Counted from the stretch's first letter, positions 44,166 to 53,871 are shown. The stretch: DNA of 64,000 bases from Chryseobacterium lactis (GCF_003815875.1 NZ_CP033924.1:3472001-3536000), one strand, 5' to 3'. Notes: generated by a model not told the origin, from the sequence alone. Made by a program: numbers and translations.

Positions 44166-44888
44166 ATGAATTTTAATGAGACTGAACTTTCCGGATATCT
44201 AGCAATGTTTTGGCAATTTTCCTGGCCGGAATGGATGGCATTCAGTCTTGTCATTAATCTATTTCTGTATTTATTTTCCATAGGACTTTATACTTTTATT
44301 GATAAAACCTGCAGGAAAAGCCTGTTACAGGAAAAAAATCATCCTGTCACTACATCTGATTTCTTTCTCAGCCTGTTTACGGTGATTTGCAACAGTCTTG
44401 TTTTATTGATCGGTGTTTTTTTATGGAAAAACGGATGGATTGAAATAGGTCAGAATTTGTCTGCTGGTGTTATCTGCTTAGAGATCATTGCGCTGCTTTT
44501 GCTGATGGACTTGTGTATGTACTTTTTTCATTATGCGGCACATTGGCCGATGGTCTATAAAATGCTGCATGGTAAACATCATGAACATGTAAGTACGAAT
44601 TTTTTAAGCCTTTTTGTATTGCATCCCTTAGAAACTATCGGTTTTGGAGTGATGATGTTGATATTATTAATGTGCTATAATTTTTCTGTTGTTTCCATTT
44701 CAATTTATTTGTTGATCAACCTTATCTGGGGAACAATAGGGCATCTTAACAGAGAATTTTTTCCAGCCAGTTTTGATAGATTTCTTGTAGGAACTACGAG
44801 ATTTCATAATCAGCATCATCTGGATGAAACGAAGAACTTCGGGTTTTATACTTCAATTTGGGATCGGCTCTTTAGGACTTACAAATAG
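44166..44888 (+). CDS. Fatty acid hydroxylase/sterol desaturase superfamily protein
   Basis: About 240 residues with at least five membrane helices. The diiron histidine boxes are present: HYAAH, HGKHHEH and, near the C-terminus, FHNQHH. Together they fit the fatty acid hydroxylase superfamily, which hydroxylates or desaturates lipids with O2. I start it at ATG 44166; the TTG at 44148 would add six polar residues. In Bacteroidota some members act on carotenoids or sphingolipids; the substrate here is not known. Confidence 0.85.
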   Translation: MNFNETELSGYLAMFWQFSWPEWMAFSLVINLFLYLFSIGLYTFIDKTCRKSLLQEKNHPVTTSDFFLSLFTVICNSLVLLIGVFLWKNGWIEIGQNLSAGVICLEIIALLLLMDLCMYFFHYAAHWPMVYKMLHGKHHEHVSTNFLSLFVLHPLETIGFGVMMLILLMCYNFSVVSISIYLLINLIWGTIGHLNREFFPASFDRFLVGTTRFHNQHHLDETKNFGFYTSIWDRLFRTYK

Positions 44889-44971
44889 AATTTTAGAAGG
44901 GGCTGGAACATGAAAATCGATTCTGCTTTTGCTCGCTAAAAATGATGAGCAATAATAATTTCCCTTTTTTA

Positions 44972-45394
44972 CTAAAGCTTGAGATGACTCAACACCTTAG
45001 CCAGGAGGGAATTAAAGTTTTCCAATTCTTTGGAAGTGAGTATAGAGGCAGCCTGCCGGGTGATGTTCTTTCGGAAAGTTTCTGAATTTTCGATGATAAA
45101 ACGCCCTTTTTCCGTCACAGAAAGGTTGAATTTCCTGCGGTCGGATTCATCCTGTTTCTGAATAATGAAATCATGACCTATCAAAAATTTTAATTGCTTG
45201 GAAACAGCAGCCTGGCTAATGTTAAAGGCAGTTGCTATTTCTCTTCCGGTGACTTCCTCTTTTCGAAGAATAAATTCGATCATATTGTAATGAGTTGCGG
45301 TTATTCCATTGATATCCCCCTTATTCATATGAGCGAGAATAAGACATTGAAAATCCGTAAAGGTGTTAAAAAACTCTTTTTCAATAGATTTCAT
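44972..45394 (-). CDS. MarR-family transcriptional regulator
   Basis: A 140-residue winged-helix regulator. The DNA-recognition helix is in AFNISQAAVSKQLKFLI, and the wing has the DESDRRKFNLSVTEKG motif typical of MarR. N- and C-terminal helices form the dimer. It is divergent from the UvrA-like ABC protein; the 49-bp gap carries repeated TTAACT/AGTTAA half-sites. MarR proteins are usually repressors released by small aromatic or antibiotic compounds. Confidence 0.92.
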   Translation of the reverse strand: MKSIEKEFFNTFTDFQCLILAHMNKGDINGITATHYNMIEFILRKEEVTGREIATAFNISQAAVSKQLKFLIGHDFIIQKQDESDRRKFNLSVTEKGRFIIENSETFRKNITRQAASILTSKELENFNSLLAKVLSHLKL

Positions 45395-45405
45395 AATGAA
45401 ATTAC

Positions 45406-45434
45406 TTAACTTAGTTAACTATTAACAAAGTTAA
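45406..45434. promoter_or_regulatory. Likely MarR operator
   Basis: The gap between the divergent marR-like and UvrA-like genes holds TTAACT at 45406-45411 and AGTTAA at 45413-45418 (a 6-1-6 palindrome). A second pair follows: TTAACT at 45415-45420 and AGTTAA at 45429-45434. Overlap with both start regions suits repression of both genes. Confidence 0.5.
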
Positions 45435-45443
45435 TCATTTAAA

Positions 45444-47708
45444 ATGGAAAATATAGAAATTACCAACGCGAGGCAAAATAATCTCAGGAATATTTCCATA
45501 CAAGTTCCAAAATATAAGATGGTTGTGTTTACGGGAGTATCCGGTTCCGGAAAATCTTCCCTGGTTTTTGAGACCATTGGGGCGGAAGCTCAGCGACAAA
45601 TTAATGAAACACAAAACAGCTTTATCAGAAACCGCTTACAGCATTACGGAGTACCCAACGTAGATAAAATTGAAAACCTGAATGTTCCGATCATCATCAA
45701 TCAGAAAAGATTAGGCGGAAACGCCAGATCTACCGTTGGAACGGCCGCTGATGTCTATGCTTCCTTACGATTACTGTTTTCCAGGATGGGGAAACCTTTC
45801 GTGGGATATTCCAATGTTTTTTCCTTTAACAATCCGCAGGGAATGTGCCCGGAATGCGAAGGGCTGGGCTTTGTACAGACCTTGGATATTAATACTTTAA
45901 TTGACCGAAATAAATCGTTACATGAAGGAGCTATCCGTTTTCCGACTTTTCAGCCCGGAGGCTGGCGGTTAACGAGATATACTTTATCCGGCTATTTTGA
46001 TAATGATAAAAAATTAAAGGATTTTACTGATAAAGAATGGGATACCTTGTTGTACGCTGAAGAGCATAAACCCAGACATCCTCATAAAGAATGGGGAAAA
46101 ACAGTAAAATATGAAGGGATTATTCCCAGAATTGAAAAAGCATTTCTGAAAAAAGATTCCAAAGAAAATATAACAAGAAAAGATGCCCTGAATCATGTGG
46201 TGGTGACGAAAACCTGCCCGTCATGTCACGGAAAACGATTGAATAAAAAGATTCTCTCCTGTAAAATTGAAGGAAAAAGCATTGCAGATTGTACGGCGCT
46301 TTCGATTGATGAACTCCTGGAATTTATAGGTTCACTGGATTCCGGGGCGTATAACGTCATCGTTAAGGAGCTTTCAATGAAACTGCAGAATATTGTGACT
46401 ATCGGGCTCCAATACCTGACATTGGACAGAAGTACCAATACGCTTTCCGGGGGCGAATCTCAAAGGATAAAAATGGTCAGAAGTCTGGGAAACAGCCTGG
46501 TTGATTTGCTTTATATTTTTGATGAACCGAGTATCGGACTTCATCCTAAGGATTTGCAAAACATTATTACAATTATTCAGCAAATAAGAGATAAAGGGAA
46601 CTCGGTTTTAATCGTAGAACACGATCCTGATCTTATTAAAACCGCAGATTGGATTATCGATATCGGACCCGGTTCAGGAAAGAATGGAGGGAAAATCGTA
46701 TACGAAGGAACATTTGAAAATTTAAAAACATCAGCAGGAAAGACAGGATCTTATTTTTCTAAAAAACCCGTTGTAAAACAAAAAGTCAGAAGCCCTTCAG
46801 GATATCTGGAGATAAAAAATGCCAGCCTCTACAATCTTAAAGATATCAGTGTACATATTCCCACAGGAATAATGACTGTAGTAACCGGAGTGGCGGGATC
46901 AGGGAAAAGCACTTTAATTAATCGGGTATTACCTCAAATTTATCCTGATGTAACGGTAATAGACCAATCTCTGTTTGCCGCAAGTGTCCGTTCCAATCTC
47001 CTTACGTATTTAGGCATATCTGATACTGTACGCCGCCTTTTTGCTCAGGTGAACCATGTTTCAGAAAAGTTGTTTAGCAGAAACAGTGATGGTGCCTGCA
47101 AAAACTGCAAGGGGTTGGGAGTGGAAAAGATAGACCTTGCTTTTATGGATGATATTGAACAGCCTTGTGAAGTTTGTGGCGGTTCCGGATTTGATCCTGA
47201 TGTTCTGCAATATCAATATGATGGGAAGACCATTGTAGAAGTAATGAATATGACGGTTTCTGAAGCGGCTCTTTTTTTTAAACAGGAAGCAATCCTGACC
47301 CACTTTGACCTGTTATTACAATTAGGCCTGGATTATCTGACTTTAGGCCAACGTCTGGACAGTTTTTCGGGAGGAGAACGTCAACGTCTGAAAATGACCA
47401 GAGAATTGAAAAATACCCATCAGATCATCATTCTGGACGAGCCAAGTACTGGCCTGCACCCCGATGATACCCGGAAATTATTGTCTTTTTTTAACAGACT
47501 TATCGATCAGAATAATACTTTAATTGTAATCGAACATAATCTGGATATTATTGCTCAGGCAGACTGGGTTATTGATATCGGTCCCGGTGCCGGAAAGTAC
47601 GGCGGAAAAATTTTGTTTGAAGGAAGCCCGAAAGAATTATTAAAAAATAAAGAATCATTTACCGCTGAGTTTCTAAGAAAACATATTCAGCAGGATGGAA
47701 AAAATTAA
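45444..47708 (+). CDS. UvrA-like ABC-ATPase lacking the UvrB-binding domain
   Basis: A 754-residue tandem ABC ATPase related to UvrA (usually ~940). Walker A motifs are GVSGSGKSS (31-39) and GVAGSGKST (~480). Signatures are LSGGESQRIK and FSGGERQRLK. Zinc motifs are CPECEGLG, CPSCHGKR, CKNCKGLG and CEVCGGSG. The segment after FSRMGKP goes straight to CPECEGLG, so the UvrB-binding domain is missing. That is typical of UvrA2/DrrC-like proteins linked to resistance against DNA-binding drugs. The divergent MarR gene supports induction by a drug. A role in normal excision repair is unlikely. Confidence 0.85.
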   Translation: MENIEITNARQNNLRNISIQVPKYKMVVFTGVSGSGKSSLVFETIGAEAQRQINETQNSFIRNRLQHYGVPNVDKIENLNVPIIINQKRLGGNARSTVGTAADVYASLRLLFSRMGKPFVGYSNVFSFNNPQGMCPECEGLGFVQTLDINTLIDRNKSLHEGAIRFPTFQPGGWRLTRYTLSGYFDNDKKLKDFTDKEWDTLLYAEEHKPRHPHKEWGKTVKYEGIIPRIEKAFLKKDSKENITRKDALNHVVVTKTCPSCHGKRLNKKILSCKIEGKSIADCTALSIDELLEFIGSLDSGAYNVIVKELSMKLQNIVTIGLQYLTLDRSTNTLSGGESQRIKMVRSLGNSLVDLLYIFDEPSIGLHPKDLQNIITIIQQIRDKGNSVLIVEHDPDLIKTADWIIDIGPGSGKNGGKIVYEGTFENLKTSAGKTGSYFSKKPVVKQKVRSPSGYLEIKNASLYNLKDISVHIPTGIMTVVTGVAGSGKSTLINRVLPQIYPDVTVIDQSLFAASVRSNLLTYLGISDTVRRLFAQVNHVSEKLFSRNSDGACKNCKGLGVEKIDLAFMDDIEQPCEVCGGSGFDPDVLQYQYDGKTIVEVMNMTVSEAALFFKQEAILTHFDLLLQLGLDYLTLGQRLDSFSGGERQRLKMTRELKNTHQIIILDEPSTGLHPDDTRKLLSFFNRLIDQNNTLIVIEHNLDIIAQADWVIDIGPGAGKYGGKILFEGSPKELLKNKESFTAEFLRKHIQQDGKN

Positions 47709-47776
47709 ACCATTAAGAGTTGGAAAGTCAATGAGAAATATTTCTCTTACAACTTTTTCCATCTTAATGGTTTAAT
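47704..47776. terminator. Bidirectional terminator between convergent genes
   Basis: ATTAAACCATTAAGA (47704-47718) and TCTTAATGGTTTAAT (47762-47776) are exact inverted copies. The 43 bp between also pair partly (GTTGGAAAGT / ACTTTTTCC, and GAGAAATATTTCTC). The structure overlaps the stop of the UvrA-like gene and lies 10 bp from the end of the phytase gene. Confidence 0.7.
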
Positions 47777-47785
47777 TAAAATATA

Positions 47786-48826
47786 TTATTTACCGGCTGC
47801 TTTTACAGCTTCTTTTATTCTGTTTTCGATAATTCGCCAGTCATACAAATGAAAAACCCTGCCATTGCTCATGGCCACAAATACTCCTTTGGGAAATTTT
47901 GGACCGAGATTGATAGGTGTGACTTCAGAGCCGTCACTTTCACTGGTCGAAACAGGAATTTCTGCAATTCTTCCTTTGGAGGGATTTTCTCTCAGATAGA
48001 CATTAAAAGTATCATTCTGCTGATTGGAAACCAGAATATATCCCGTTGCTCCTGAAGTCGGATAGATTGAAATTCCTTCTACATCAGAGGTAAAGTCACC
48101 TTTCCCGAAAACCAGTAATTCTTCGTTTCCTCTGTCCGGATCTGCATAATATTGATGAACTCCAAACTGTTCGTCTGAATAATAAATATAGCCCATTTCA
48201 TCATCCACAGCGATACTTTCAATCTCTTTCAAACCGCTGTATTTTCCAAACTTACGAATGACTTCTCCGGTGATTTTGCCATTCTTTTCTGCAAGCTTGT
48301 ATTGCCAGAGATAGCCGTCAGCTGGTCCGGATTTCCTTCCTACAACAGCATAGATTTCGCCGGTTTCAGGTTTTTTATACATGGAGATTCCCATCGGACC
48401 ACGTTCTGATTCACCGTCAAAAACTGAAAATTCGCCCACTTCATTTAATTCCGGAAGAGAATAGAGTTTAACTTTATTCGTTTCTCTTTCCGTTACTGCG
48501 GCAATATCAATCTTTTTACCATTTAAAATAAACCCATACTCAATATCCACATTATTGGGACGTTTCAAACCTGTCACTTTATGAATGATCTTTCCATTCA
48601 GGTCGAAAGCAAATAATCCGCCGTCAGAATCTTTATCTGTTCCTACAATAATGCTCTTACTCGCATCCTGAGGATTGATCCATATCGCGGGATCATCAGT
48701 ATCGTGAACGACGGTTTCCGTAATAACGGTTGGTTTTAATTTTTCTCCCAGCTGCTTCTGTCCTGTACAACTGATCACAAAAGGAATAACGGCCAGTGCA
48801 GCCTTATAATAGATAAACTTTTTCAT
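47786..48826 (-). CDS. Beta-propeller phytase lipoprotein
   Basis: About 346 residues from ATG 48826 (MKKFIYY), with a lipobox (VISC). The calcium-dependent beta-propeller phytase fold is shown by DTDDPAIWINPQDASKSI, IVGTDKDSDGGLFAFDLNGK (in part), RPNNVDIEYGF, and EIESIAVDDEMGYIYYSDE (in part). It releases phosphate from phytate in the periplasm or at the surface. It starts 7 bp after the stop codon of a TonB receptor, so the two form an operon for phosphorus scavenging. The in-frame TTG further upstream lies inside the receptor gene. Confidence 0.9.
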   Translation of the reverse strand: MKKFIYYKAALAVIPFVISCTGQKQLGEKLKPTVITETVVHDTDDPAIWINPQDASKSIIVGTDKDSDGGLFAFDLNGKIIHKVTGLKRPNNVDIEYGFILNGKKIDIAAVTERETNKVKLYSLPELNEVGEFSVFDGESERGPMGISMYKKPETGEIYAVVGRKSGPADGYLWQYKLAEKNGKITGEVIRKFGKYSGLKEIESIAVDDEMGYIYYSDEQFGVHQYYADPDRGNEELLVFGKGDFTSDVEGISIYPTSGATGYILVSNQQNDTFNVYLRENPSKGRIAEIPVSTSESDGSEVTPINLGPKFPKGVFVAMSNGRVFHLYDWRIIENRIKEAVKAAGK

Positions 48827-48833
48827 TCTTATT

Positions 48834-51644
48834 TTAAAAATCAAATTTCAACCCCATGGTAAATCTTGGTCTGTAATATTCTGCCTGTGCAGTTCTGCTC
48901 TGGATTCCCTGGTAATATCTTAACGGTTGATTCGTCAGATTATTGGCTTCAGCAAAGACTCTCAGCTGGTTCGTGATTTTATACGAAGCATTGGCATCCA
49001 GGAAAAATTGTTTGTCATAATAACGGTCATCAAAAGCTTTACCACCCAATTCATCAATATAATGAGAAGCGTAATTCATGGAAACTCTGGCAGAAAAACG
49101 TTTGTTCTCCCAGGACAGAGATCCGTTGAACATATGTGGAGCGGCTCCCGGAAATCCGACATCGGTTCTTTCGATACCTTCTTCATTGGTAATCCCTTTT
49201 GCTTTTGAATGAGTATAGGTATAATTCACATATACTCCTAATCCTTTCCAGAAAGCACCCGGAATAAAATCCAGCTGTCTCTGCAGAGCCACCTCAAAAC
49301 CGTAAATATCTACATTATCACCATTACGCTGCTGGGTAAATTTCCAGTTGCTTTCTCCAGCAGGAATCGGATTGGATTGTCCTGCGTAATCATTGGCAAA
49401 GTCATTCGCCGTATAGTTTCTTCGGGAATAGGTATAAATAAAGTCATTCAGGTTTTTATAAAAAATACCTCCCGAAAGAATCCCTACGGATTTAAAATAT
49501 TTTTCAGCCATAAAATCAAAATTATAAGCATAAGTTGCCTTTAAATTCGGGTTTCCGGATGAAATGACCTCGTCTTCCGTGATTACATTGAGGTAAGGAA
49601 CTAAAGAATAATAATTAGGACGGGCAAGAGCTGTAGTAAACGCTGCCCGGAGTACAAGATCCTGTACCGGAACATATTTGAAGGAGATATTGGGAAGCAC
49701 ATTGGTATAAGAATTCGTATTATTGATCTTTCCGACTAGATTTTTTTCATTCAAAACATAGTTTCCGGTGTAATCAATTTGGGTTGTTTCAACGCGGGCT
49801 CCGACAATCATAGAGAGTTGGTCATTGAAATCCTGATCCCAACGAACATATCCTGCATAAATCTGTTCCTTTGCCGTATAATTACTCGAAAGGTATTTTG
49901 AAGGTTTCAACTGGCCGTTAAACTGACCGGCGTTATACAGATCTAAATTTCCAAGGTAAGAAGGATCAACAAAAGTTCCGGGAACATAATTTCCGGGTTG
50001 GAAGTTTTGTCCATCAAGATAAATCGTTGGAACAGAAAGGAGGCTTCCCATATTGTTGATCGGAGTAAAAGAATAATAATCATTATTTCTTTCCTTATCC
50101 TTCAGACGCATACGCAAACCGGTACGAAGTCTTCCTTTCTGGCCATCGACTACAGAAAAAGGAAAACGTACATTCACTCTTGCTCCGAATTCTTTCTCCT
50201 GGGTAAAGCTGTTGGCATCTGAAAGATCACTCAGTTTATAGCTTCCCAGATTATCCTCGGCCAGAAGATTGAGCATAGGTTTGCGTGGATCGCTGAGATC
50301 CGGAGAAAAATTCATCTTGCTGTTTTCAAACTCAATATAACGCTGGTGTGGCTTATCTTCACTTGCGATGGCATAGTTCATAGACCAGTCGAGATCTACC
50401 TTTGAACCCAATAAATGTTCTCCTCTCAATGCATAGTTCTGCACTTTCTGTTTCTCCAGACGAGTGTTGTCATTTCCTGCATCTCCACCTTTGTTTTGTC
50501 TTGTAATACTGCCTTTCCAACCCGTGATTTCAGATTCGTCAGTATTGTAGACCGGTTTTACTTTGTAGCCCAGTGCAAAGCGGGTTTCTTTATCATTCCT
50601 GAAATTGTACATCGCAGAAGCATAGATTTTATTTTTTGAATTAAATTCATAATCCATATTAAGATCAAAACTATGTCTGATACGATGCTCATTATAATAA
50701 CGAACCCCCATTTTACTGATATAGGCAGTTTGTGCAGCATCATTGGCCAAACTCCATACCGGTTCGATATTGTCCGAACCAAAATTATTATTGTTATAAG
50801 AAAAGCTGAATACAGCACCCAATTTTTTGTTTAAAAACCGATTTCCATACACTAATCCGGCAGTATAGTTTCCTTTTTCACGGATAGGGTTGTAGCCTCC
50901 TGCCAACGTCGCAGAGATTCTTTGTCCGTTAGGGGAAGCCCTTGTAATAAGATTGACAGAACCTCCGATGGCATCAGCATCCATATCCGGAGTTAAGGTT
51001 TTATTCACCTCGATCGTGGAGATCATATCCGAAGGAATCAGGTCCATTTGTACATTTCGATTGTCGCCTTCAGCAGAAGGAATCCGGTCTCCGTTCAGCG
51101 TTACAGAGTTAAGGTTGGGAGCAAGTCCTCTGATAATAAGATTTCTAGCCTCTCCCTGGTCGTTTTGTATGGTAATTCCGGGAACACGTTTCAGGGCATC
51201 TCCGATATTGGCGTCAGGAAAACGTCCGATCTGATCCGAGGAGATTACATTCGTGATATTGGCGTTATTTTTTTGTTTGTTTAAAGCTCTTGCCTGGTTT
51301 TTTAAGGTAGCACCAGATACTACAATCTCAGCAATGGTGGTTTCTTTTTTGTCAAAGACAATGTTTTGTCTCGTATTTTTTTCCGCTTCAACGGTCACTT
51401 TGTATTCATGAATTCCATAGCCCAGATAATCAATCTTCATGGTATAACTTCCGGGTGGAACATTCAGGAAAACAAAATTTCCATGTTCATCAGAAGTGGT
51501 ATAAATATTTCCCGGACTTAGAGAGATTTTGGCTCCCGGCAGGGCAATTTTAGAGTCGTCGTTAATGTTTCCGGAAAGAGAACCGGTTTGTGCATAGAAA
51601 AATAGAGACGCACAAAGTAAGACAGATGTAAAAATTTTCTTCAC
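48834..51644 (-). CDS. TonB-dependent receptor paired with phytase
   Basis: A 936-residue outer-membrane receptor. A signal peptide ends at FFYAQ (~19). A carboxypeptidase-regulatory-like domain spans ~22-100 (PGAKISLSPGNIYTTSDEHG). The plug (IGRFPDANIGDALKRVPGI, then DMDADAIGGSVNLITR) and barrel follow, ending MGLKFDF. The plug is of the TonB-receptor subfamily typical for Bacteroidota and proteobacterial glycan receptors. Co-transcription with a beta-propeller phytase suggests that it binds or imports phytate or its products. No sigma or anti-sigma gene adjoins it. Confidence 0.9.
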   Translation of the reverse strand: MKKIFTSVLLCASLFFYAQTGSLSGNINDDSKIALPGAKISLSPGNIYTTSDEHGNFVFLNVPPGSYTMKIDYLGYGIHEYKVTVEAEKNTRQNIVFDKKETTIAEIVVSGATLKNQARALNKQKNNANITNVISSDQIGRFPDANIGDALKRVPGITIQNDQGEARNLIIRGLAPNLNSVTLNGDRIPSAEGDNRNVQMDLIPSDMISTIEVNKTLTPDMDADAIGGSVNLITRASPNGQRISATLAGGYNPIREKGNYTAGLVYGNRFLNKKLGAVFSFSYNNNNFGSDNIEPVWSLANDAAQTAYISKMGVRYYNEHRIRHSFDLNMDYEFNSKNKIYASAMYNFRNDKETRFALGYKVKPVYNTDESEITGWKGSITRQNKGGDAGNDNTRLEKQKVQNYALRGEHLLGSKVDLDWSMNYAIASEDKPHQRYIEFENSKMNFSPDLSDPRKPMLNLLAEDNLGSYKLSDLSDANSFTQEKEFGARVNVRFPFSVVDGQKGRLRTGLRMRLKDKERNNDYYSFTPINNMGSLLSVPTIYLDGQNFQPGNYVPGTFVDPSYLGNLDLYNAGQFNGQLKPSKYLSSNYTAKEQIYAGYVRWDQDFNDQLSMIVGARVETTQIDYTGNYVLNEKNLVGKINNTNSYTNVLPNISFKYVPVQDLVLRAAFTTALARPNYYSLVPYLNVITEDEVISSGNPNLKATYAYNFDFMAEKYFKSVGILSGGIFYKNLNDFIYTYSRRNYTANDFANDYAGQSNPIPAGESNWKFTQQRNGDNVDIYGFEVALQRQLDFIPGAFWKGLGVYVNYTYTHSKAKGITNEEGIERTDVGFPGAAPHMFNGSLSWENKRFSARVSMNYASHYIDELGGKAFDDRYYDKQFFLDANASYKITNQLRVFAEANNLTNQPLRYYQGIQSRTAQAEYYRPRFTMGLKFDF

Positions 51645-51738
51645 TTTCGTTCAATTAGATTAAAAAACGTAACAAAATTAAACGTCTGTTTGGGGAAAGG
51701 CTTAAAATTAAAATTAAGGTTTTTTTAATATTTGTTAA

Positions 51739-51763
51739 CAAAGGAGCTTATGACGCTCCTTTG
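51739..51763 (-). terminator. Terminator of the NTF2-like gene
   Basis: CAAAGGAGC (51739-51747) and GCTCCTTTG (51755-51763) form a perfect 9-bp stem with a 7-nt loop. On the minus strand T-rich sequence follows. It starts 3 bp after the stop codon of the gene at 51766. Confidence 0.7.
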
Positions 51764-51765
51764 CT

Positions 51766-52149
51766 TTACATTTCAGAAGCCAGATCCTTTTCAGAATGAT
51801 TTCCTTCCAGCAATAAAGTCAATTCATTACATTTTGTAATCTTATTATTTTGAACGGTAAATTCTGCCAATACTTTATGAACGACGGTATTGCCATTTTT
51901 TAATACTGATCTTGCGGTGTGATGGGTAAAGATGACGGTATCATTTTCTGCGTAGTTCAGGATTTCCATTTTTTGTGCGATAACCTTTTCTTTTAGCTTT
52001 TTGATGTGGAGTACAAATTCATCGTAATTAAGTTGTTTGTCATCTACTACCTGAATATAATCTTTAGAAAAATACTTTTCGATTAATATCAGGTCAAATT
52101 CAGGATTTTCAAGGATTTCCCTGAACACGTTTTGTATTAAATCTCTCAT
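51766..52149 (-). CDS. NTF2-like (SnoaL-type) protein
   Basis: A 127-residue cone-shaped alpha+beta protein. The N-terminal helix and YFSKDYIQVVDDKQLNYDEF block, and the strands AENDTVIFTHHTARSVLKNG and VVHKVLAEFTVQNNKI (in part), are typical of the nuclear transport factor 2/SnoaL superfamily. Members are small enzymes or ligand-binding proteins; the pocket residues do not reveal a substrate. A TetR-type regulator lies 171 bp upstream on the same strand. Confidence 0.8.
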   Translation of the reverse strand: MRDLIQNVFREILENPEFDLILIEKYFSKDYIQVVDDKQLNYDEFVLHIKKLKEKVIAQKMEILNYAENDTVIFTHHTARSVLKNGNTVVHKVLAEFTVQNNKITKCNELTLLLEGNHSEKDLASEM

Positions 52150-52320
52150 AATTTTAAATTGTAATTCAAATTTACTTCTGAAATTAACGTCAAAACGATA
52201 ACAATTGTAAATGGAAAATAAAAAATAATTAAAGAGTAAAAAATCTTAATTTAATATTAGATTTTACCTTTTTCATAGTTTTTTTAATAGCTGATTATGT
52301 GAGTATATTTTGAATCTCCC

Positions 52321-52863
52321 TTAGTGTGAAGTTGAAGATTTGAGCAATTGCTGTGTAATTAATTTGGATTTTTCTATAAGTTCGTTGGATTTGTAAAGCT
52401 GACTGGTTAATATTGAACTTTCAAAAAGCAGATAAATATGAGCGGACAGCAAATCATCTTTAAGATCTTCATTGAAAGCTTCTCGAAGCTTCGACTTATG
52501 ATTACGGATGACATTATGAATTTCTATTTTATCACCGGGGATTTCAGACATGATATTGAGAAAACTGCAACCTCTGAAATCTTCTTTCTTATTCATGTAA
52601 ACCAAAAAATCAAATGACTTCATGAACTTTTCTTCCACAGTCTTTGCATCCGAAGTAAAGTTTTCCAATTCAGACACCCAATAATCGAATCTTTTGTTAA
52701 AAAACTCAATACAAAGTTCATCTTTAGATTTAAAATGCTGGTAAAAGCTAGCTTTTGAGACCTTTGCTTCATCAATAATCTGATTAATACCAGTACTGTT
52801 ATAGCCTTGTTGATGAAAAAGTACCATGGAAGTACTTAATATTCTTTCGCGGGGTTTAGACAT
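52321..52863 (-). CDS. TetR/AcrR-family transcriptional regulator
   Basis: A 180-residue regulator. The N-terminal helix-turn-helix is clear (RERILSTSMVLFHQQGYN, INQIIDEAKVSKASFYQHF, KSKDELCIEFF, shown in pieces). The C-terminal ligand-binding half is variable; a single cysteine lies in FRGCSFLN, a motif seen in TetR subgroups that sense electrophiles or small organics. The neighbouring NTF2-like gene on the same strand may be a target. Confidence 0.9.
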   Translation of the reverse strand: MSKPRERILSTSMVLFHQQGYNSTGINQIIDEAKVSKASFYQHFKSKDELCIEFFNKRFDYWVSELENFTSDAKTVEEKFMKSFDFLVYMNKKEDFRGCSFLNIMSEIPGDKIEIHNVIRNHKSKLREAFNEDLKDDLLSAHIYLLFESSILTSQLYKSNELIEKSKLITQQLLKSSTSH

Positions 52864-52989
52864 ACGTTGTTTTCAGCAAATTTAAGTAAAAAATGAACAG
52901 ACTGGTTCGGTTGTTAATTGGATCTTAAAATAATCTTTTTGAGACTTTAAGAAACTGTAACAAAACAAGGAAAAGATTCTGGTTGCATT

Positions 52990-53703
52990 TTACACGAAAC
53001 CTCTTGCATAATAAAGCTGTATGCAGAAAAATAATAAGGTGAAAATCCAGACTACGTAAGGATGATAACGGAAGTTCTCCTTTAGAATATAATGTAAAGC
53101 TTTGAGTAATTTTACCAGACCGATAATTCCGACAACGATAAATACTAGAAAAACACCAAAAAATGCGTAATCTCTTGTTCCATACGTTTGTAATTTTTCA
53201 AGATGGTTAAGATAGGATTGTACATCAATAGTCTGTCCCAAAAACATAGCCGATATGATTAACAAAAAGAAAGGTGTAGAAGTGTATACCGTTGTGTAAA
53301 TGAAGGAAAAAAGTAAAGTGCGGAAGGTGACAGTATTCACTTTTTCTCTTTTATAGCATAATAAAATGACACTGAATAAAACTGCCGTAAAATTATTAAT
53401 CAGAAATATGAACAACGCTTTTTCTACCATACTTAATCCTTTGATTCTGGAAATAAAACTTTGTTCGCCACTGTAATCCATTAAAAGTACAGACACGATA
53501 ACCGAAGTATAGACAGACAACTTGATAGGAGATAAATAATCACGGAAACGCTCGGTTTCTTCTTTTTCCATTTCCTGCACCGAAAAATCATAACAACGGG
53601 CAGGCTGCTGAAACAATTTGAAAATGGTTACCGGAACCAAGAGGATTTCAATAATAATCTGCAGGCACAGTTTCTCAAAGCTGTCAATCAATTTTTCGAA
53701 CAT
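52990..53703 (-). CDS. Multi-pass membrane protein of unknown function
   Basis: A 237-residue protein with about five predicted membrane helices (for example VYTSVIVSVLLM, ALFIFLINNFTAVLFSVILL, FFGVFLVFIVVGIIGLV and VVWIFTLLFFCIQLYY). The N-terminal ~60 residues are cytoplasmic with RCYDFSVQEMEKEETERF. The plan recalls Yip1-like or DUF3667-like Bacteroidota membrane proteins, but I do not see their diagnostic motifs. It stands between a TetR regulator and a cupin-8 protein. Confidence 0.65.
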   Translation of the reverse strand: MFEKLIDSFEKLCLQIIIEILLVPVTIFKLFQQPARCYDFSVQEMEKEETERFRDYLSPIKLSVYTSVIVSVLLMDYSGEQSFISRIKGLSMVEKALFIFLINNFTAVLFSVILLCYKREKVNTVTFRTLLFSFIYTTVYTSTPFFLLIISAMFLGQTIDVQSYLNHLEKLQTYGTRDYAFFGVFLVFIVVGIIGLVKLLKALHYILKENFRYHPYVVWIFTLLFFCIQLYYARGFV

Positions 53704-53829
53704 ATGTATCTGATATTAAGAGATGAGGGAATATTGAATATGCAATTTAAATAATTTTTAAATAGTATATCAGCATTTATAGATGAATCTTAAAAATACA
53801 AATAGAACAGTAGAAAAATAGATATCAAA

Positions 53830-53865
53830 AAAACCGGCCGAAAGAAAAATCTTCCTGCCGGTTTT
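53830..53865 (-). terminator. Terminator of the cupin-8 gene
   Basis: AAAACCGGC (53830-53838) and GCCGGTTTT (53857-53865) form a perfect 9-bp stem. On the minus strand the T-run (TTTTTTT) follows the hairpin. It begins 6 bp after the stop codon. Confidence 0.8.
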
Positions 53866-53871
53866 AAACTT

